Shown in pieces: positions 24,653 to 33,124 of a DNA stretch of 64,000 bases (positions are counted from its first letter, which is position 1; every line of letters begins with the position of its first letter). The stretch is from JBBRBB01 sp038206235 (lineage in GTDB: Bacteria > Bacteroidota > Bacteroidia > Chitinophagales > Chitinophagaceae). The notes below the pieces were generated by a model. The model ran no database searches, had not been told where the DNA came from, and saw only the letters and a program-made list of their open reading frames with translations. The stretch lies in the NCBI GenBank assembly GCA_038206235.1, contig JBBRBB010000001.1, forward strand, positions 124,001 through 188,000, in the 5' to 3' direction. Made by a program: the position numbers and the translations under genes.

Positions 24653-25117
24653 TCAAAAAGTATAGCGCACGGCAACACCACCATACGCAGGCGTAAATCC
24701 TGTAGTCCCGGCAAGTGTTATGGAAGGTTGCCAGTCAACGCTCATGTTTAGCGGAATTTTATCAAACTTATAATCGAAACCGATGATTCCGTCAATACCT
24801 ACATCGGCTTTACTGTTATAATCTTTTTGAAATTCATCTTTCCAAAAACCAATATGCACACCCGGACCTGTAAACCACGCTAATCCCGGCACTGTATTGA
24901 AGCTGTAAAAATTAAATTCATACAAGCCGCTTACACGCAAACCTTTGTTCCATGTAGTAAACTGCGCTTCAATATTATTTTCCTCAGTAATAAATTTTTT
25001 GTAAGTGAATGAGAGACCTCCGGGAAACTTAACACCTGCCGCCTGCTTATAGGTTGATTGAGCCTGAACACATATAACTAACACAACAAACAAAAAGGAG
25101 ATAACAATTTTTTTCAT
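24653..25117 (-). CDS. Outer-membrane barrel-like protein, paralog 1
   Basis: A 154-residue exported protein with signal peptide (VQAQ at residue 20). It shares about the whole length with the 159-residue protein encoded 42 bp downstream, including DYKFDKIPLNMSVDWQPS and the terminal GGVAVRYTF. The first gene of the tandem pair, probably transcribed with it. The mature strands suggest an outer-membrane barrel. No ligand is suggested. Confidence 0.75.
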   Translation of the reverse strand: MKKIVISFLFVVLVICVQAQSTYKQAAGVKFPGGLSFTYKKFITEENNIEAQFTTWNKGLRVSGLYEFNFYSFNTVPGLAWFTGPGVHIGFWKDEFQKDYNSKADVGIDGIIGFDYKFDKIPLNMSVDWQPSITLAGTTGFTPAYGGVAVRYTF

Positions 25118-25218
25118 GTTGATGATTTAAGGGAGCAATACCACCAAACGCAATTAAACAGCCAAATGTTATGAAATAGTTGTTAAAGATATTTATTACT
25201 TTTTTTGCTGATTATTTT

Positions 25219-25746
25219 TTATGGCGGCGACATCAGTTCGCATTTTAATTCCATCACATAATCATTCATAAAATATCCGTTGCCGATATCTTTATCTTCT
25301 TCGTATATCACTTTAAAACCTAAGTGCTCATAAAATTGCTTCGCCTTGTTGTGCCTGTTCACATTTAATTGCAGGGCAGTGGCGCCTGAAGATTTTATTT
25401 TATTAATAATGTAGTCAATCAATTTTTTCCCAATCCCTTTTCCCTGTTGATTGGGCAGCGCATATAATTTTTGAAGCTTATAAATTCCGGGTTCTTTAAT
25501 TAAATTGTATGATGCAAATGCAATTGGCTTCTCATCTTCTTTTAATAATAAAAATTGATGCCCTTCATTCATTTGCTTTTCGAGAGCTGAATTGCTGTAA
25601 ATTAAATCAAGCATATAATTTAATTGAGGAGGAGTAAGTATTTCAGCGTAAGCCACCAGCCATATCACGCTTGCAAGCTGTGCTATCACCGGAATGTCAT
25701 CAACAGATGCTTTACATATTGTGATATTTGCAGGATTAATGTTCAT
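25219..25746 (-). CDS. GNAT family N-acetyltransferase
   Basis: A 175-residue cytoplasmic acetyltransferase. The acetyl-CoA binding loop is ALPNQQGKGIGKKLIDYI (about residues 91-108, Q-x-x-G-x-G), and later motif LQLNVNRHNKAKQFYEHLGF (about 122-141) is the typical NxxAxxFYxxxGF block. Substrate not predictable; the order of motifs fits the general GNAT core. It starts inside the end of the PrsW gene (11-bp overlap), so the two are translated from one message. Confidence 0.88.
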   Translation of the reverse strand: MNINPANITICKASVDDIPVIAQLASVIWLVAYAEILTPPQLNYMLDLIYSNSALEKQMNEGHQFLLLKEDEKPIAFASYNLIKEPGIYKLQKLYALPNQQGKGIGKKLIDYIINKIKSSGATALQLNVNRHNKAKQFYEHLGFKVIYEEDKDIGNGYFMNDYVMELKCELMSPP

Positions 25747-26449
25747 GAACTTGTTGTGATAAATCTCTCTGCAAACGAATTGCTTTTAAGGATAATCTTA
25801 TCGCTATAAAATAAGAAACAAAAGCGCCTAATATAAGTAAGCCATCAGAAATATACTTGTTCACTTCATCACTATCAGTAAGAAAAAGAAAACAATCAAA
25901 CATACCGTGAAAGAAGATTGCGAGCAACAAACCCCGTGATAAAAATCCAGTTTGAACCTCGTGTCTTGAAAACTTTGCTATGCCCGCATAGTAACCCATT
26001 AATACCGCAAAGCAGGCATGTGCGGGAACGCTTAAAAACATACGCAACAGTGCAGTTGACATTCCATATTCATAAACGTATCCAATGTTTTCAAGCGTTG
26101 CAAAGCCCATCCCTATCATCACGCTATACACAATGCCATCGAAAGGTTCATCAAACTTCGATGTTGAAAAGGCATATCTTTTCAGCATAAAAAATTTAGA
26201 GCCTTCTTCTGCCAATGCAACAACACAGAATGAAAAAACAATTATGTAGAGAAGGCTGCCTGGTGTTATTATTCTGCCAAGAAGTCTTTCGCCAAATCCT
26301 TCAACAAATAGCGCTATCATTGCACTCAGCATTCCAAGCAGAAAGCACCTGATTAAATAACCTAATGGCTCCCTGTTGTATTTATCTTTAAAATAAATAA
26401 ACAAACAAATCGCTAATCCGGGTGCAATTGCCAATGATAATAATACCAT
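25736..26449 (-). CDS. PrsW family intramembrane metalloprotease
   Basis: A 237-residue membrane protease with about seven segments. The family motifs are visible: EEGSKFF (about 81-87) with the Glu pair, FDGIVYSVMIGMGFATLENIGYV (103-125), HACFAVLMGYYAG (141-153) and HGMFDCFLF (181-189); the His and Asp residues bind zinc. PrsW in Bacillus cuts the anti-sigma factor RsiW; here the target is unknown. Its start overlaps nothing upstream; it is co-transcribed with the acetyltransferase gene (overlap of 11 bp). Confidence 0.85.
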   Translation of the reverse strand: MVLLSLAIAPGLAICLFIYFKDKYNREPLGYLIRCFLLGMLSAMIALFVEGFGERLLGRIITPGSLLYIIVFSFCVVALAEEGSKFFMLKRYAFSTSKFDEPFDGIVYSVMIGMGFATLENIGYVYEYGMSTALLRMFLSVPAHACFAVLMGYYAGIAKFSRHEVQTGFLSRGLLLAIFFHGMFDCFLFLTDSDEVNKYISDGLLILGAFVSYFIAIRLSLKAIRLQRDLSQQVHEH

Positions 26450-26557
26450 GATTTGAAGTTAGGGAAAATTTTTTTACAGAAAACGATAACGTTGCGAATA
26501 GAACAGACATAATAAGTTTGCTACCACTGCGCCTTTAGCTCAATGTTATTAAGTTAA

Positions 26558-26581
26558 GGGATTTGTGCAGACACAAATCCC
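26558..26581. repeat. Perfect 10-bp inverted repeat
   Basis: GGGATTTGTG pairs with CACAAATCCC around a four-base loop (CAGA). It lacks a T tract. It lies in the 275-bp gap upstream of prsW and directly next to a tandem 14-bp repeat. Confidence 0.85.
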
Positions 26582-26589
26582 GGCACACT

Positions 26590-26643
26590 GCCTGCGATTG
26601 TATGCCTGCGATTGTGTGCCTGCGATTGTGTCGCCACAATCGC
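26590..26643. repeat. Tandem 14-bp repeats ending in an inverted repeat
   Basis: Three units GCCTGCGATTGT[A/G]T run from 26590 to 26631. The last unit's GCGATTGTG then pairs with CACAATCGC to make a 9-bp hairpin (26622-26643, loop TCGC). Not coding; a slippage-prone repeat in the region between PAP2 and prsW. Confidence 0.85.
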
Positions 26644-26724
26644 TGCAAGAATCCTAACTTATTTCCATTGAACCCTCATAGCGGTAAGAATAATGGTCAG
26701 ACCCGGGACGGTCAGACCAAGTGG

Positions 26725-27312
26725 TTACTTAAAAACTTTTTTAATAATCCAGTAACTTATTACTGCACTGCCTGCACCAATCACAGCGCCTGCAAGAACA
26801 TCTGTGGGATAATGCTCACCCAAATATAAACGTGAGTAACCAACGCCTGCCGCCCATACATAAGCAGGCACAACCACATACCATTTTTTATACTCAAGAG
26901 ATAAGCTGGTGGCAGTTGCAAACGCAATTGCTGCATGTGCAGAAGGAAAAGATTTTCCGGTTTCTGCAGAATTGGAATAAATGGTATTATATTTTTCGTA
27001 GGGTCTTTGCCTGTTGAAAATTATTTTTGTGCCCTCAGTAGCGATGCCTGCAATCACAATGCTGCCCGCTAACTCATAAGATTTTTCTTCTGTGTTTTTG
27101 TCTTTTGATATTTTGGAATATACAAACATGCCAACAGGAATGCTTACACTTACAGGGTAAGTTGTATTCGTTGCTGTTTTCCAAACAAAAGAATTGGGAT
27201 GTTGCGGATTAATATTTTCAAGAAGGTTAATATCCCAATTCTGTGCATAGCAGAATGAAATAAAAAAGCATCCTGTAATTATAAGAATGCTTTTAATAGT
27301 TTTATTATTCAA
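26725..27312 (-). CDS. PAP2-family membrane phosphatase
   Basis: A 195-residue membrane protein with signal-like N-terminus (ending CYAQ). The three catalytic motifs are complete: KIIFNRQRP (residues 96-104), SFPSAHA (121-127, a PSGH-type motif with the attacking-His setting) and SRLYLGEHYPTD (160-171). The family removes phosphate from lipid phosphates such as phosphatidic acid or undecaprenyl pyrophosphate at the outer face of the inner membrane. It ends the run of minus-strand genes after valS, starting 16 bp after the valS stop, so it may be co-transcribed. Confidence 0.88.
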   Translation of the reverse strand: MNNKTIKSILIITGCFFISFCYAQNWDINLLENINPQHPNSFVWKTATNTTYPVSVSIPVGMFVYSKISKDKNTEEKSYELAGSIVIAGIATEGTKIIFNRQRPYEKYNTIYSNSAETGKSFPSAHAAIAFATATSLSLEYKKWYVVVPAYVWAAGVGYSRLYLGEHYPTDVLAGAVIGAGSAVISYWIIKKVFK

Positions 27313-27328
27313 TGGAATGTATTAATTT

Positions 27329-30259
27329 TTACAATGTTGCTAAAGATTCTTCAATGGTTTTTATTCGTGCCTCGGCATCAGCCTGCTTTTTTTTCTCTAA
27401 TTCCACTGTATCGGGTTTGGCATTTTTTACAAAACGTTCATTGGTTAATTTTTTATTTACAGATTCAAGAAATTTCGTTTGATAATCTAAGTCTTTCAAA
27501 AGCTCATCTTTTAGTGAAGCAGTATCAAGCTTCTTTTCTGTTTGGATAAAAAATTTATCTGTTTCAATTGCAACAACAATTGCATTTGCTATTGAAGCAT
27601 TAGTGAAATAAATACTTTCTGCGTTTATTTGTTTTGATAAAATATTTTCGATTGAGCTATAAGCTTCAGGATTATTTGTTTGAATATGCAGTTTGATAAT
27701 TTCTTTTGACTTGATTTGATTTTTATTTTTTGCATCACGAATAGCAGTAATAACTTCTTTCAACAATTTGCCCTGCATAAGTATTTCTGATGACTGATAG
27801 CTGATTGCTGAAAGCTGTTTCACACACAAATCATCACTGCGTGCTGCAAGCAGATGATAAATTTCTTCAGTAATGAACGGCATAAATGGATGAAGTAATT
27901 GCAACAGTTCATCGAAGAAGTGAATTGTTTTTTGATATGTTTCTGCATCAATTGATTCTTCATAGTTAGGTTTCACCCATTCAAGATACCAACTGCAGAA
28001 ATCATCCCATATTAAAGAGTAAATTGTTTTTAATGCTTCGCTTAAACGAAACTGTTTGAACAAAATTTCAAGTTCAGCTTTTACTTCGTTTAACCGGCTA
28101 TCAAACCAAAGAACAGGGAAGTTTCTCGTTTCTCGTTTCTTGCCTGCCCCGACAAAGGCGGGGTTTCTCGTTCTTTCACTGTCAATTGTCATCTGTGAAC
28201 TACCAACTTCTTTGCTGCCAACTCTCAACTGTAAACTGTCAACTGCCAACTGGCTACTGCCTACTACAGACTGGCTACTGGCGACTGCCGACTGCTTCTC
28301 CCCCCACATCTTCACCAGCTTCGTTGCATTCCATAATTTGTTGTTGAAGTTGCGGCCTTGCTCATTGCTGCTTTCATCCCATAATAAATCATTACCGGCA
28401 GGTGAGGCAATCATAATTCCAAAGCGAACTGCATCGGCGCCATATTTATCAATCAAACTTAATAAATCAGGAGAGTTGCCAAGTTGCTTGCTCATTTTTC
28501 TTCCCTGCTTATCGCGTACAATTCCTGTAAAATAAACATCAGTAAAAGGTTTTTCATTCATGTATTCATATCCGGCCATAATCATACGTGCAACCCAAAA
28601 GAAAATAATTTCCGGTGCAGTAACTAATGTGTTTGTGGGATAATAATATTGCTCCTCAACATTTCGCGGTTGCGATAAACCTTTAAATACTTCGAAAGGC
28701 CAAAGCCATGAAGAGAACCATGTATCAAGACAATCTTCATCTTGTTTTAAGGGAAGTAATTCTGATAAGAGTTTTCTTGTTACCCCTTCATATTGTTTAT
28801 TAACGACTTCTTCGTTTTCTGCAACATATACGTTTCCTCCTTCATCGTACCATGCCGGTATTCTGTGTCCCCACCATAATTGGCGGCTGATACACCAGTC
28901 CTGAATATTTTCCATCCAGTGGCGATAAAGATTTTTAAATCTCGTCGGATGAAAATTTATTTCATCATTCATTACGGCTTGTAATGCAGGCGTGCTAAGG
29001 TGTTTCATGCTTACCCACCACTGCAGGCTCAGCTTTGGCTCAACAACTGCATCCGTTCTTTCACTAAAACCAATTTGATTGGTATAGTCTTCTACTTTCT
29101 CTATATGACCTGCGGCTTCTAAATCATTTACAATTTTTTTTCTTGCTTCGAACCTGTCTTCACCTATATACAATTGTGCTGCCTCATTCATAGTACCATC
29201 ATCATTCAATACATCTATTATATCAAGCTTATATTTTTTACCAAGCTGATAATCGTTTACGTCATGTGCAGGAGTAACTTTTAAAGCGCCTGTACCAAAT
29301 TCCATTGCAACATATTCATCAGTAATAATTGGAATGCGGCGATTGATTAATGGCACCAAAACAAATTTCCTGTGCAGGTGCTTGTAGCGTTCATCATCAG
29401 GATGTACACAAATTGCAGTATCTCCTAAAATGGTTTCGGGACGGGCAGTGGCGACGACAAGAAAGTTTCTCGTTTCTCGTTTCTCGTTTCTCGTTTCTTC
29501 GCTGCCAATTGCCAACTGCGAACTGTCAAATACTTTGCTGCTTCTCGTTTCTCGTTTCTCGCCTGCTCCGACAAAGGCGGGGTTTCTCATTTCTTCACTG
29601 TCAACGGCCAACTGTAAACTGTCAACTGTCAACTGTGAACTGTCAGCTATTCTGTACCTGATGTAATACAATTTTGATTGTACTTCTTTATAAATAACTT
29701 CTTCATCACTCAATGCAGTCTTTGCTTTTACATCCCAGTTTATCATTCGCTTGCCGCGGTAAATCCATCCCTTATTATATAAATCAACAAATACCCTAAT
29801 CACAGATTTATAATAATCTTCATCCATTGTAAAAGTGAGACGATGCCAATCGAGACTGCAGCCAAGCTTTTTTAATTGTTCAAGAATTATTCCGCCATAT
29901 TTCTCTTTCCATTCCCATGCATAACGCAAAAATTCATCTCTGCCTAAAGAAGATTTTGTAATGCCTTTTTCACGCAGCATAGCAACTACTTTTGCTTCAG
30001 TTGCTATAGATGCATGGTCTGTCCCCGGCACCCAGCATGCATTTTTTCCCTGCATTCTTGCATGGCGAATCAATATGTCCTGAATGGTATTATTTAAACA
30101 ATGCCCCATGTGCAAAATGCCGGTAACATTGGGCGGAGGAATAACAATGGTGTAAGGCTCACGCTCATCAGGTGTGCTGTGGAAGTAGCCTTTTGTTATC
30201 CAGTGCGTGTACCATTTAGCGTCTACATTCTGTGGCTCAAAATTTTTACTCAATTCCAT
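27329..30259 (-). CDS. valS: Valyl-tRNA synthetase with two translated repeat insertions
   Basis: The start at 30259 (MELSKNFEPQNVDAKWYTHW) gives 976 residues, about 100 more than normal. Class I motifs are intact: HMGH (about residue 50) in PPNVTGILHMGHCLN and KMSKQLGNSPD (about 588). The editing (CP1) domain shows ATARPETILGDTA and GTGALKVTPAHD. Two insertions, about 60 and 59 residues, lie between RYRIA and FLVVATARPE and between KMWGEK and FPVLWFD. Both consist of repetitive SSQLxVDSxQL and RNPAFVGAGEKRETRN peptides. Removing them gives about 857 residues, the usual size. The enzyme attaches Val to tRNA-Val and is essential, so the inserts must be tolerated. A C-terminal coiled coil (LDTASLKDEL) is typical. 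Confidence 0.95.
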   Translation of the reverse strand: MELSKNFEPQNVDAKWYTHWITKGYFHSTPDEREPYTIVIPPPNVTGILHMGHCLNNTIQDILIRHARMQGKNACWVPGTDHASIATEAKVVAMLREKGITKSSLGRDEFLRYAWEWKEKYGGIILEQLKKLGCSLDWHRLTFTMDEDYYKSVIRVFVDLYNKGWIYRGKRMINWDVKAKTALSDEEVIYKEVQSKLYYIRYRIADSSQLTVDSLQLAVDSEEMRNPAFVGAGEKRETRSSKVFDSSQLAIGSEETRNEKRETRNFLVVATARPETILGDTAICVHPDDERYKHLHRKFVLVPLINRRIPIITDEYVAMEFGTGALKVTPAHDVNDYQLGKKYKLDIIDVLNDDGTMNEAAQLYIGEDRFEARKKIVNDLEAAGHIEKVEDYTNQIGFSERTDAVVEPKLSLQWWVSMKHLSTPALQAVMNDEINFHPTRFKNLYRHWMENIQDWCISRQLWWGHRIPAWYDEGGNVYVAENEEVVNKQYEGVTRKLLSELLPLKQDEDCLDTWFSSWLWPFEVFKGLSQPRNVEEQYYYPTNTLVTAPEIIFFWVARMIMAGYEYMNEKPFTDVYFTGIVRDKQGRKMSKQLGNSPDLLSLIDKYGADAVRFGIMIASPAGNDLLWDESSNEQGRNFNNKLWNATKLVKMWGEKQSAVASSQSVVGSSQLAVDSLQLRVGSKEVGSSQMTIDSERTRNPAFVGAGKKRETRNFPVLWFDSRLNEVKAELEILFKQFRLSEALKTIYSLIWDDFCSWYLEWVKPNYEESIDAETYQKTIHFFDELLQLLHPFMPFITEEIYHLLAARSDDLCVKQLSAISYQSSEILMQGKLLKEVITAIRDAKNKNQIKSKEIIKLHIQTNNPEAYSSIENILSKQINAESIYFTNASIANAIVVAIETDKFFIQTEKKLDTASLKDELLKDLDYQTKFLESVNKKLTNERFVKNAKPDTVELEKKKQADAEARIKTIEESLATL
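28118..28294 (-). repeat. Composite repeat element in valS, copy A
   Basis: About 177 bp, encoding 59 residues in frame. On the coding strand the order is AGTTGRC-type heptads (SSQSVVGSSQLAVDSLQL), then the 35-bp palindromic unit (RNPAFVGAGKKRET), then GAAACGA-type heptads (TRNF). A 177-bp length (3 x 59) keeps the frame. It sits just after the catalytic part, at the start of the anticodon-binding region, a likely surface loop. Confidence 0.9.
29465..29644 (-). repeat. Composite repeat element in valS, copy B
   Basis: 180 bp, encoding 60 residues in frame, in the editing domain just before ATARPETI. The order is the same as in copy A: heptads (DSSQLTVDSLQLAVDS), palindromic unit (MRNPAFVGAGEKRET), heptads (SSKVFDSSQLAIGS) and then TRNEKRETRN repeats from GAAACGA heptads. 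The extra heptad block suggests expansion. Confidence 0.9.
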
Positions 30260-30383
30260 ATTGGGGGTTCTCAAATAATTATATCAATCCTGATATCTTA
30301 AAAATAAGAGGCACAAAAATAAGCAATCAGCTTTAGTAATGTGAATGATGAACAGTTTATGAGAAAGGGATAAAGAAAAGAAT

Positions 30384-30620
30384 TTACCAGGGATTTATTT
30401 TCATATCCCAATTATAGATGAATAAAGGATATTTATTTTTAGAGTTGCCGCCGCCTGTACGCTCTGCTGAAATTTTATCAACACATTCCACTGCGGTGCA
30501 ACATTTATTTACTACGTGTTTCAGTTGCCTGCAATCTTTTACCTTAGGAATGCCTTTGCTGCAGGCAGAAAGAAAAAGCGAAACACATACTGTAATTATG
30601 ATAGGTTTAAGTGAGCGCAT
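30384..30620 (-). CDS. Small Cys-rich lipoprotein
   Basis: A 78-residue predicted lipoprotein: a signal peptide with lipobox LSAC (Cys20), then a mature part with five further Cys (KDCRQLKHVVNKCCTAVECVDK) suggesting disulfides. No family is recognised. It is on the minus strand between the valS promoter side and the DnaQ/GIY-YIG gene on the opposite strand; the strong signal sequence is the main evidence that it is real. Confidence 0.5.
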   Translation of the reverse strand: MRSLKPIIITVCVSLFLSACSKGIPKVKDCRQLKHVVNKCCTAVECVDKISAERTGGGNSKNKYPLFIYNWDMKINPW

Positions 30621-30795
30621 GTTAGTAATTTTAGGGAGGTCAAAAATAATGATTCCTTTAAAAGCAATTTAATGAACGATGTTAATTATTTTTAACGACT
30701 GAAATAAAAATAAGTTCCAGCGTTGAAAACTTTTCTTTTAAAAAATATGAAGCGCTGAATTTTCTTTTTCATTTTATATAAGTAGTTTTCTTTGC

Positions 30796-32157
30796 ATGTA
30801 TGCTATTGTAGATATTGAAACCACAGGCAGCCATCCCTTTGCCAATGGCATTACTGAAATTGCCATTGTGCTGCACAACGGCAATGAAGTAGAAGGGCGC
30901 TTTGAAACGCTGATTAATCCTGGTATTCCCATACCCGGCTATATAACTTACTTAACCGGCATTTCCAATCGCATGTTAGCAGATGCGCCATCTTTCGAAG
31001 AAATGGCAATGAATATTTACCGCATGCTCAATGGCCGCATTTTTATTGCGCATAATGTTAACTTTGATTATACCTTTTTGAAGCATCATCTGCAGGCTTA
31101 TGGGCTTGAATGGAAGCCGAAAAAATTATGCACCCTAAAGCTCAGCCGTAAAGTTTTTCCCGGGCATCACAGGTATGGGTTAGGACATATTTGCAGAACG
31201 CTTGAAATTCCTGTACAAAACCGCCACAGAGCAGCAGGTGACGCCAATGCAACTGCTATTCTTTTTGAAAAAATATTATCTCACGGCGGAGATAAAGTGA
31301 TAAAAGATTTTCTTAGAAAAGATACTCATGAACAAATACTTCCGCCCAACTTACCGCGTGAAGAGGTAAACAATTTGCCTTACGCTCCTGGAGTATATTA
31401 TTTCTATGATGCAAAAGGGAAAATTATTTATGTGGGCAAAGCAAAGAGTTTGAGGAAGCGTGTGCTCAACCATTTCACAGGGTTGAATACAGGAAAAAAG
31501 CGGCAGGATTTTTTGCGGAATATTTATAAGATAAGCTTTACAGAATGCCCAACCGAACTTACTGCATTTATTTTGGAAAGCGTTGAAATTAAAAAGCATT
31601 GGCCTGTGTATAATTACAGTCAGAAGAGGTTTGACCAGATGTATGGAATTTATTCATTTCAGGATGCAAAAGGTTATCAGCGATTAGCGATAGATAAAAA
31701 AAGAAAGAATGTTGAAACCGTTGCACAGTTTCACCTGTTGAATGATGCATACAGAACAATGTGGCAAATGGTGAGGGAATATGAATTGAATCCGCATTTA
31801 TGTTTTCTTGATAAGAGCATTACACCCATCCCGGAATTTCCTGACGTTTCTCAATACAATGAAAGAGTAAAAAATGCTGTAACCAAAATTCAAAAAGCTG
31901 ACGGAACCTATTTCATTTTTGAGGAGTCAGTATTTGGAAAGAAACAATCCTGCATTCTTATTGAAAACGGAAAATTTTATGGCATGGGATTATTGCCCGA
32001 AAATTTAAAAACTTCAGAGCCTGAATTAATCAAACCACATCTTACCTGCTATCCTGAAAATGAAGTTATCCCTGTTCTATTAAAAAGCTTTAAGCGCAAA
32101 AATCCTGATAAAGTAATTACGTTTGAAAATGAACCGACGGAATTATTAAATGCGTAA
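30796..32157 (+). CDS. DnaQ-like exonuclease fused to GIY-YIG endonuclease
   Basis: A 453-residue two-domain nuclease. Residues 1-165 are a DEDDh 3'-5' exonuclease: VDIETTG (Asp6, Glu8), HNVNFDYTFL (Asp91) and HRAAGDANAT (His144, Asp149). Residues 195-275 are a GIY-YIG domain: APGVYYFYD (GVY at 199-201), IIYVGKAKSLRKRV (YVG at 212-214, Arg) and ILESVEIKKHWPVYN with the catalytic Glu. The rest (about 280-453) is a UvrC/Cho-like region. Such fusions combine epsilon-type proofreading-like and UvrC-like cutting and are placed in repair. No umuDC or uvr genes adjoin. There is no clear ribosome site; the ATG at 30796 gives MYAIVDIETTG, the normal start of the exonuclease. Confidence 0.88.
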   Translation: MYAIVDIETTGSHPFANGITEIAIVLHNGNEVEGRFETLINPGIPIPGYITYLTGISNRMLADAPSFEEMAMNIYRMLNGRIFIAHNVNFDYTFLKHHLQAYGLEWKPKKLCTLKLSRKVFPGHHRYGLGHICRTLEIPVQNRHRAAGDANATAILFEKILSHGGDKVIKDFLRKDTHEQILPPNLPREEVNNLPYAPGVYYFYDAKGKIIYVGKAKSLRKRVLNHFTGLNTGKKRQDFLRNIYKISFTECPTELTAFILESVEIKKHWPVYNYSQKRFDQMYGIYSFQDAKGYQRLAIDKKRKNVETVAQFHLLNDAYRTMWQMVREYELNPHLCFLDKSITPIPEFPDVSQYNERVKNAVTKIQKADGTYFIFEESVFGKKQSCILIENGKFYGMGLLPENLKTSEPELIKPHLTCYPENEVIPVLLKSFKRKNPDKVITFENEPTELLNA

Positions 32158-32175
32158 AATGAAAAGCTTTAATCT

Positions 32176-32320
32176 CTTTAAAAACTATGTGAAAACCTAT
32201 GTGCCTATGTTTCTACTGTGGTGAGAAGATTTATCACAACTTGTCCCGCCTTCGGCGGGGATAGGCACAATAGAAAACATAGAAAGCACATAGAATAATT
32301 AATTTGTGCTCAATACAGGA
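32176..32320. repeat. Composite dispersed repeat, second copy (reverse orientation)
   Basis: The left arm has AACTATGTG, CCTATGTGCCTATG and TTTCTACTGTGGTGAG. The core CACAACTTGTCCCGCCTTCGG (32235-32255) is the reverse complement of the core at 19961-19981 over 16 bases, and GGCGGGG follows. The right arm has AATAGAAAACATAG and AAAGCACATAG. The arms face each other, so the whole may fold. It sits between two convergent genes. Confidence 0.75.
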
Positions 32321-32331
32321 AGGATCATCTT

Positions 32332-33006
32332 TTATTTTATTGAAGTTATTACTGTGCTTCCATATTTGCTTTCTGTTTTCACAGTACCAAATCCCGGGGC
32401 AAACCATTCCGCAACATCCATATTAAATGGAATGCCTATTCCCATTGTTTTAATATTCGTGTTGCTTTTGTATACAATCTTATAACATTCCCATGTGCCT
32501 GCTGTTGTGGTAACACTTTCCTTTGCTGCAACATTTCTATCAGTAATATTCATGCTCATAGATTGCTTCATGCCATTCGTGTTCATGTCCATATTAAAAT
32601 TTGCATCTTTTAATTTATCGCCAACGCTCATCGTTGCAGGATAGTCTAAGTAAACATTGCTCGCTGTTGCTTCCGTTTCTTTTAGCATTTCTGCCTGCTG
32701 CTGCGGCAGAAACATTTTTATGTCCATCATCATTACACCATTATCGCATTTAATATTGTTTGCGCCTTTTGCAATTGACTTTCCTTTCTTATCAAGCATT
32801 TCAGTATTCACCGTTGCAGTAAGGGCGCTTGCATTGCCTGAAACCTTGCTTACAGTATAGATAACTTTTCCACCGGCATCACCTTTTTTATTGTAGATAG
32901 TCATCTCAACAATTTTATTATTCTGCAGGTAATAATAGCTGTTGCAATCTTGTGCGAATGCGTGAATGGAAAACATCATAAGGCAGATAGAAATGATTTT
33001 TTTCAT
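32332..33006 (-). CDS. Secreted protein of the DUF3108/TapB-like type
   Basis: A 224-residue exported protein: signal peptide ending HAFA (residue 18), then a beta-rich body with a pattern seen in TapB and DUF3108-like proteins (NNKIVEMTIYNKKGDAGGKVIYTVSKV, a TWECYKIVYKSN strand and an end EWFAPGFGTVKTESK). The many Met and Lys residues and the conserved WFAPGxGxVK motif are the main link. A cell-surface or periplasmic role is likely, the exact function unknown. It is transcribed alone. Confidence 0.65.
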   Translation of the reverse strand: MKKIISICLMMFSIHAFAQDCNSYYYLQNNKIVEMTIYNKKGDAGGKVIYTVSKVSGNASALTATVNTEMLDKKGKSIAKGANNIKCDNGVMMMDIKMFLPQQQAEMLKETEATASNVYLDYPATMSVGDKLKDANFNMDMNTNGMKQSMSMNITDRNVAAKESVTTTAGTWECYKIVYKSNTNIKTMGIGIPFNMDVAEWFAPGFGTVKTESKYGSTVITSIK

Positions 33007-33124
33007 GGTTACAAGTTTTTCGGTTTAAAATTTTGGAATTAAGAGGGTAAATTACATAATTATTTTTCCTGCAAAGCATAATTTTACTTTACCCGTTTAA
33101 TAAATCATTTCAAAAAATTCTTTT

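Noticed and set aside
28118..29644. CRISPR-like array in valS
   Set aside because: The units are heptads and one palindrome in frame with the gene; there are no regular spacers of 25-40 bp.
29350..29666. Plus-strand open frames of 78-103 codons across the valS element
   Set aside because: They are opposite readings of the repeat heptads (SFLVSRFSFL-type product), with no start signal, and lie inside a clear essential gene.
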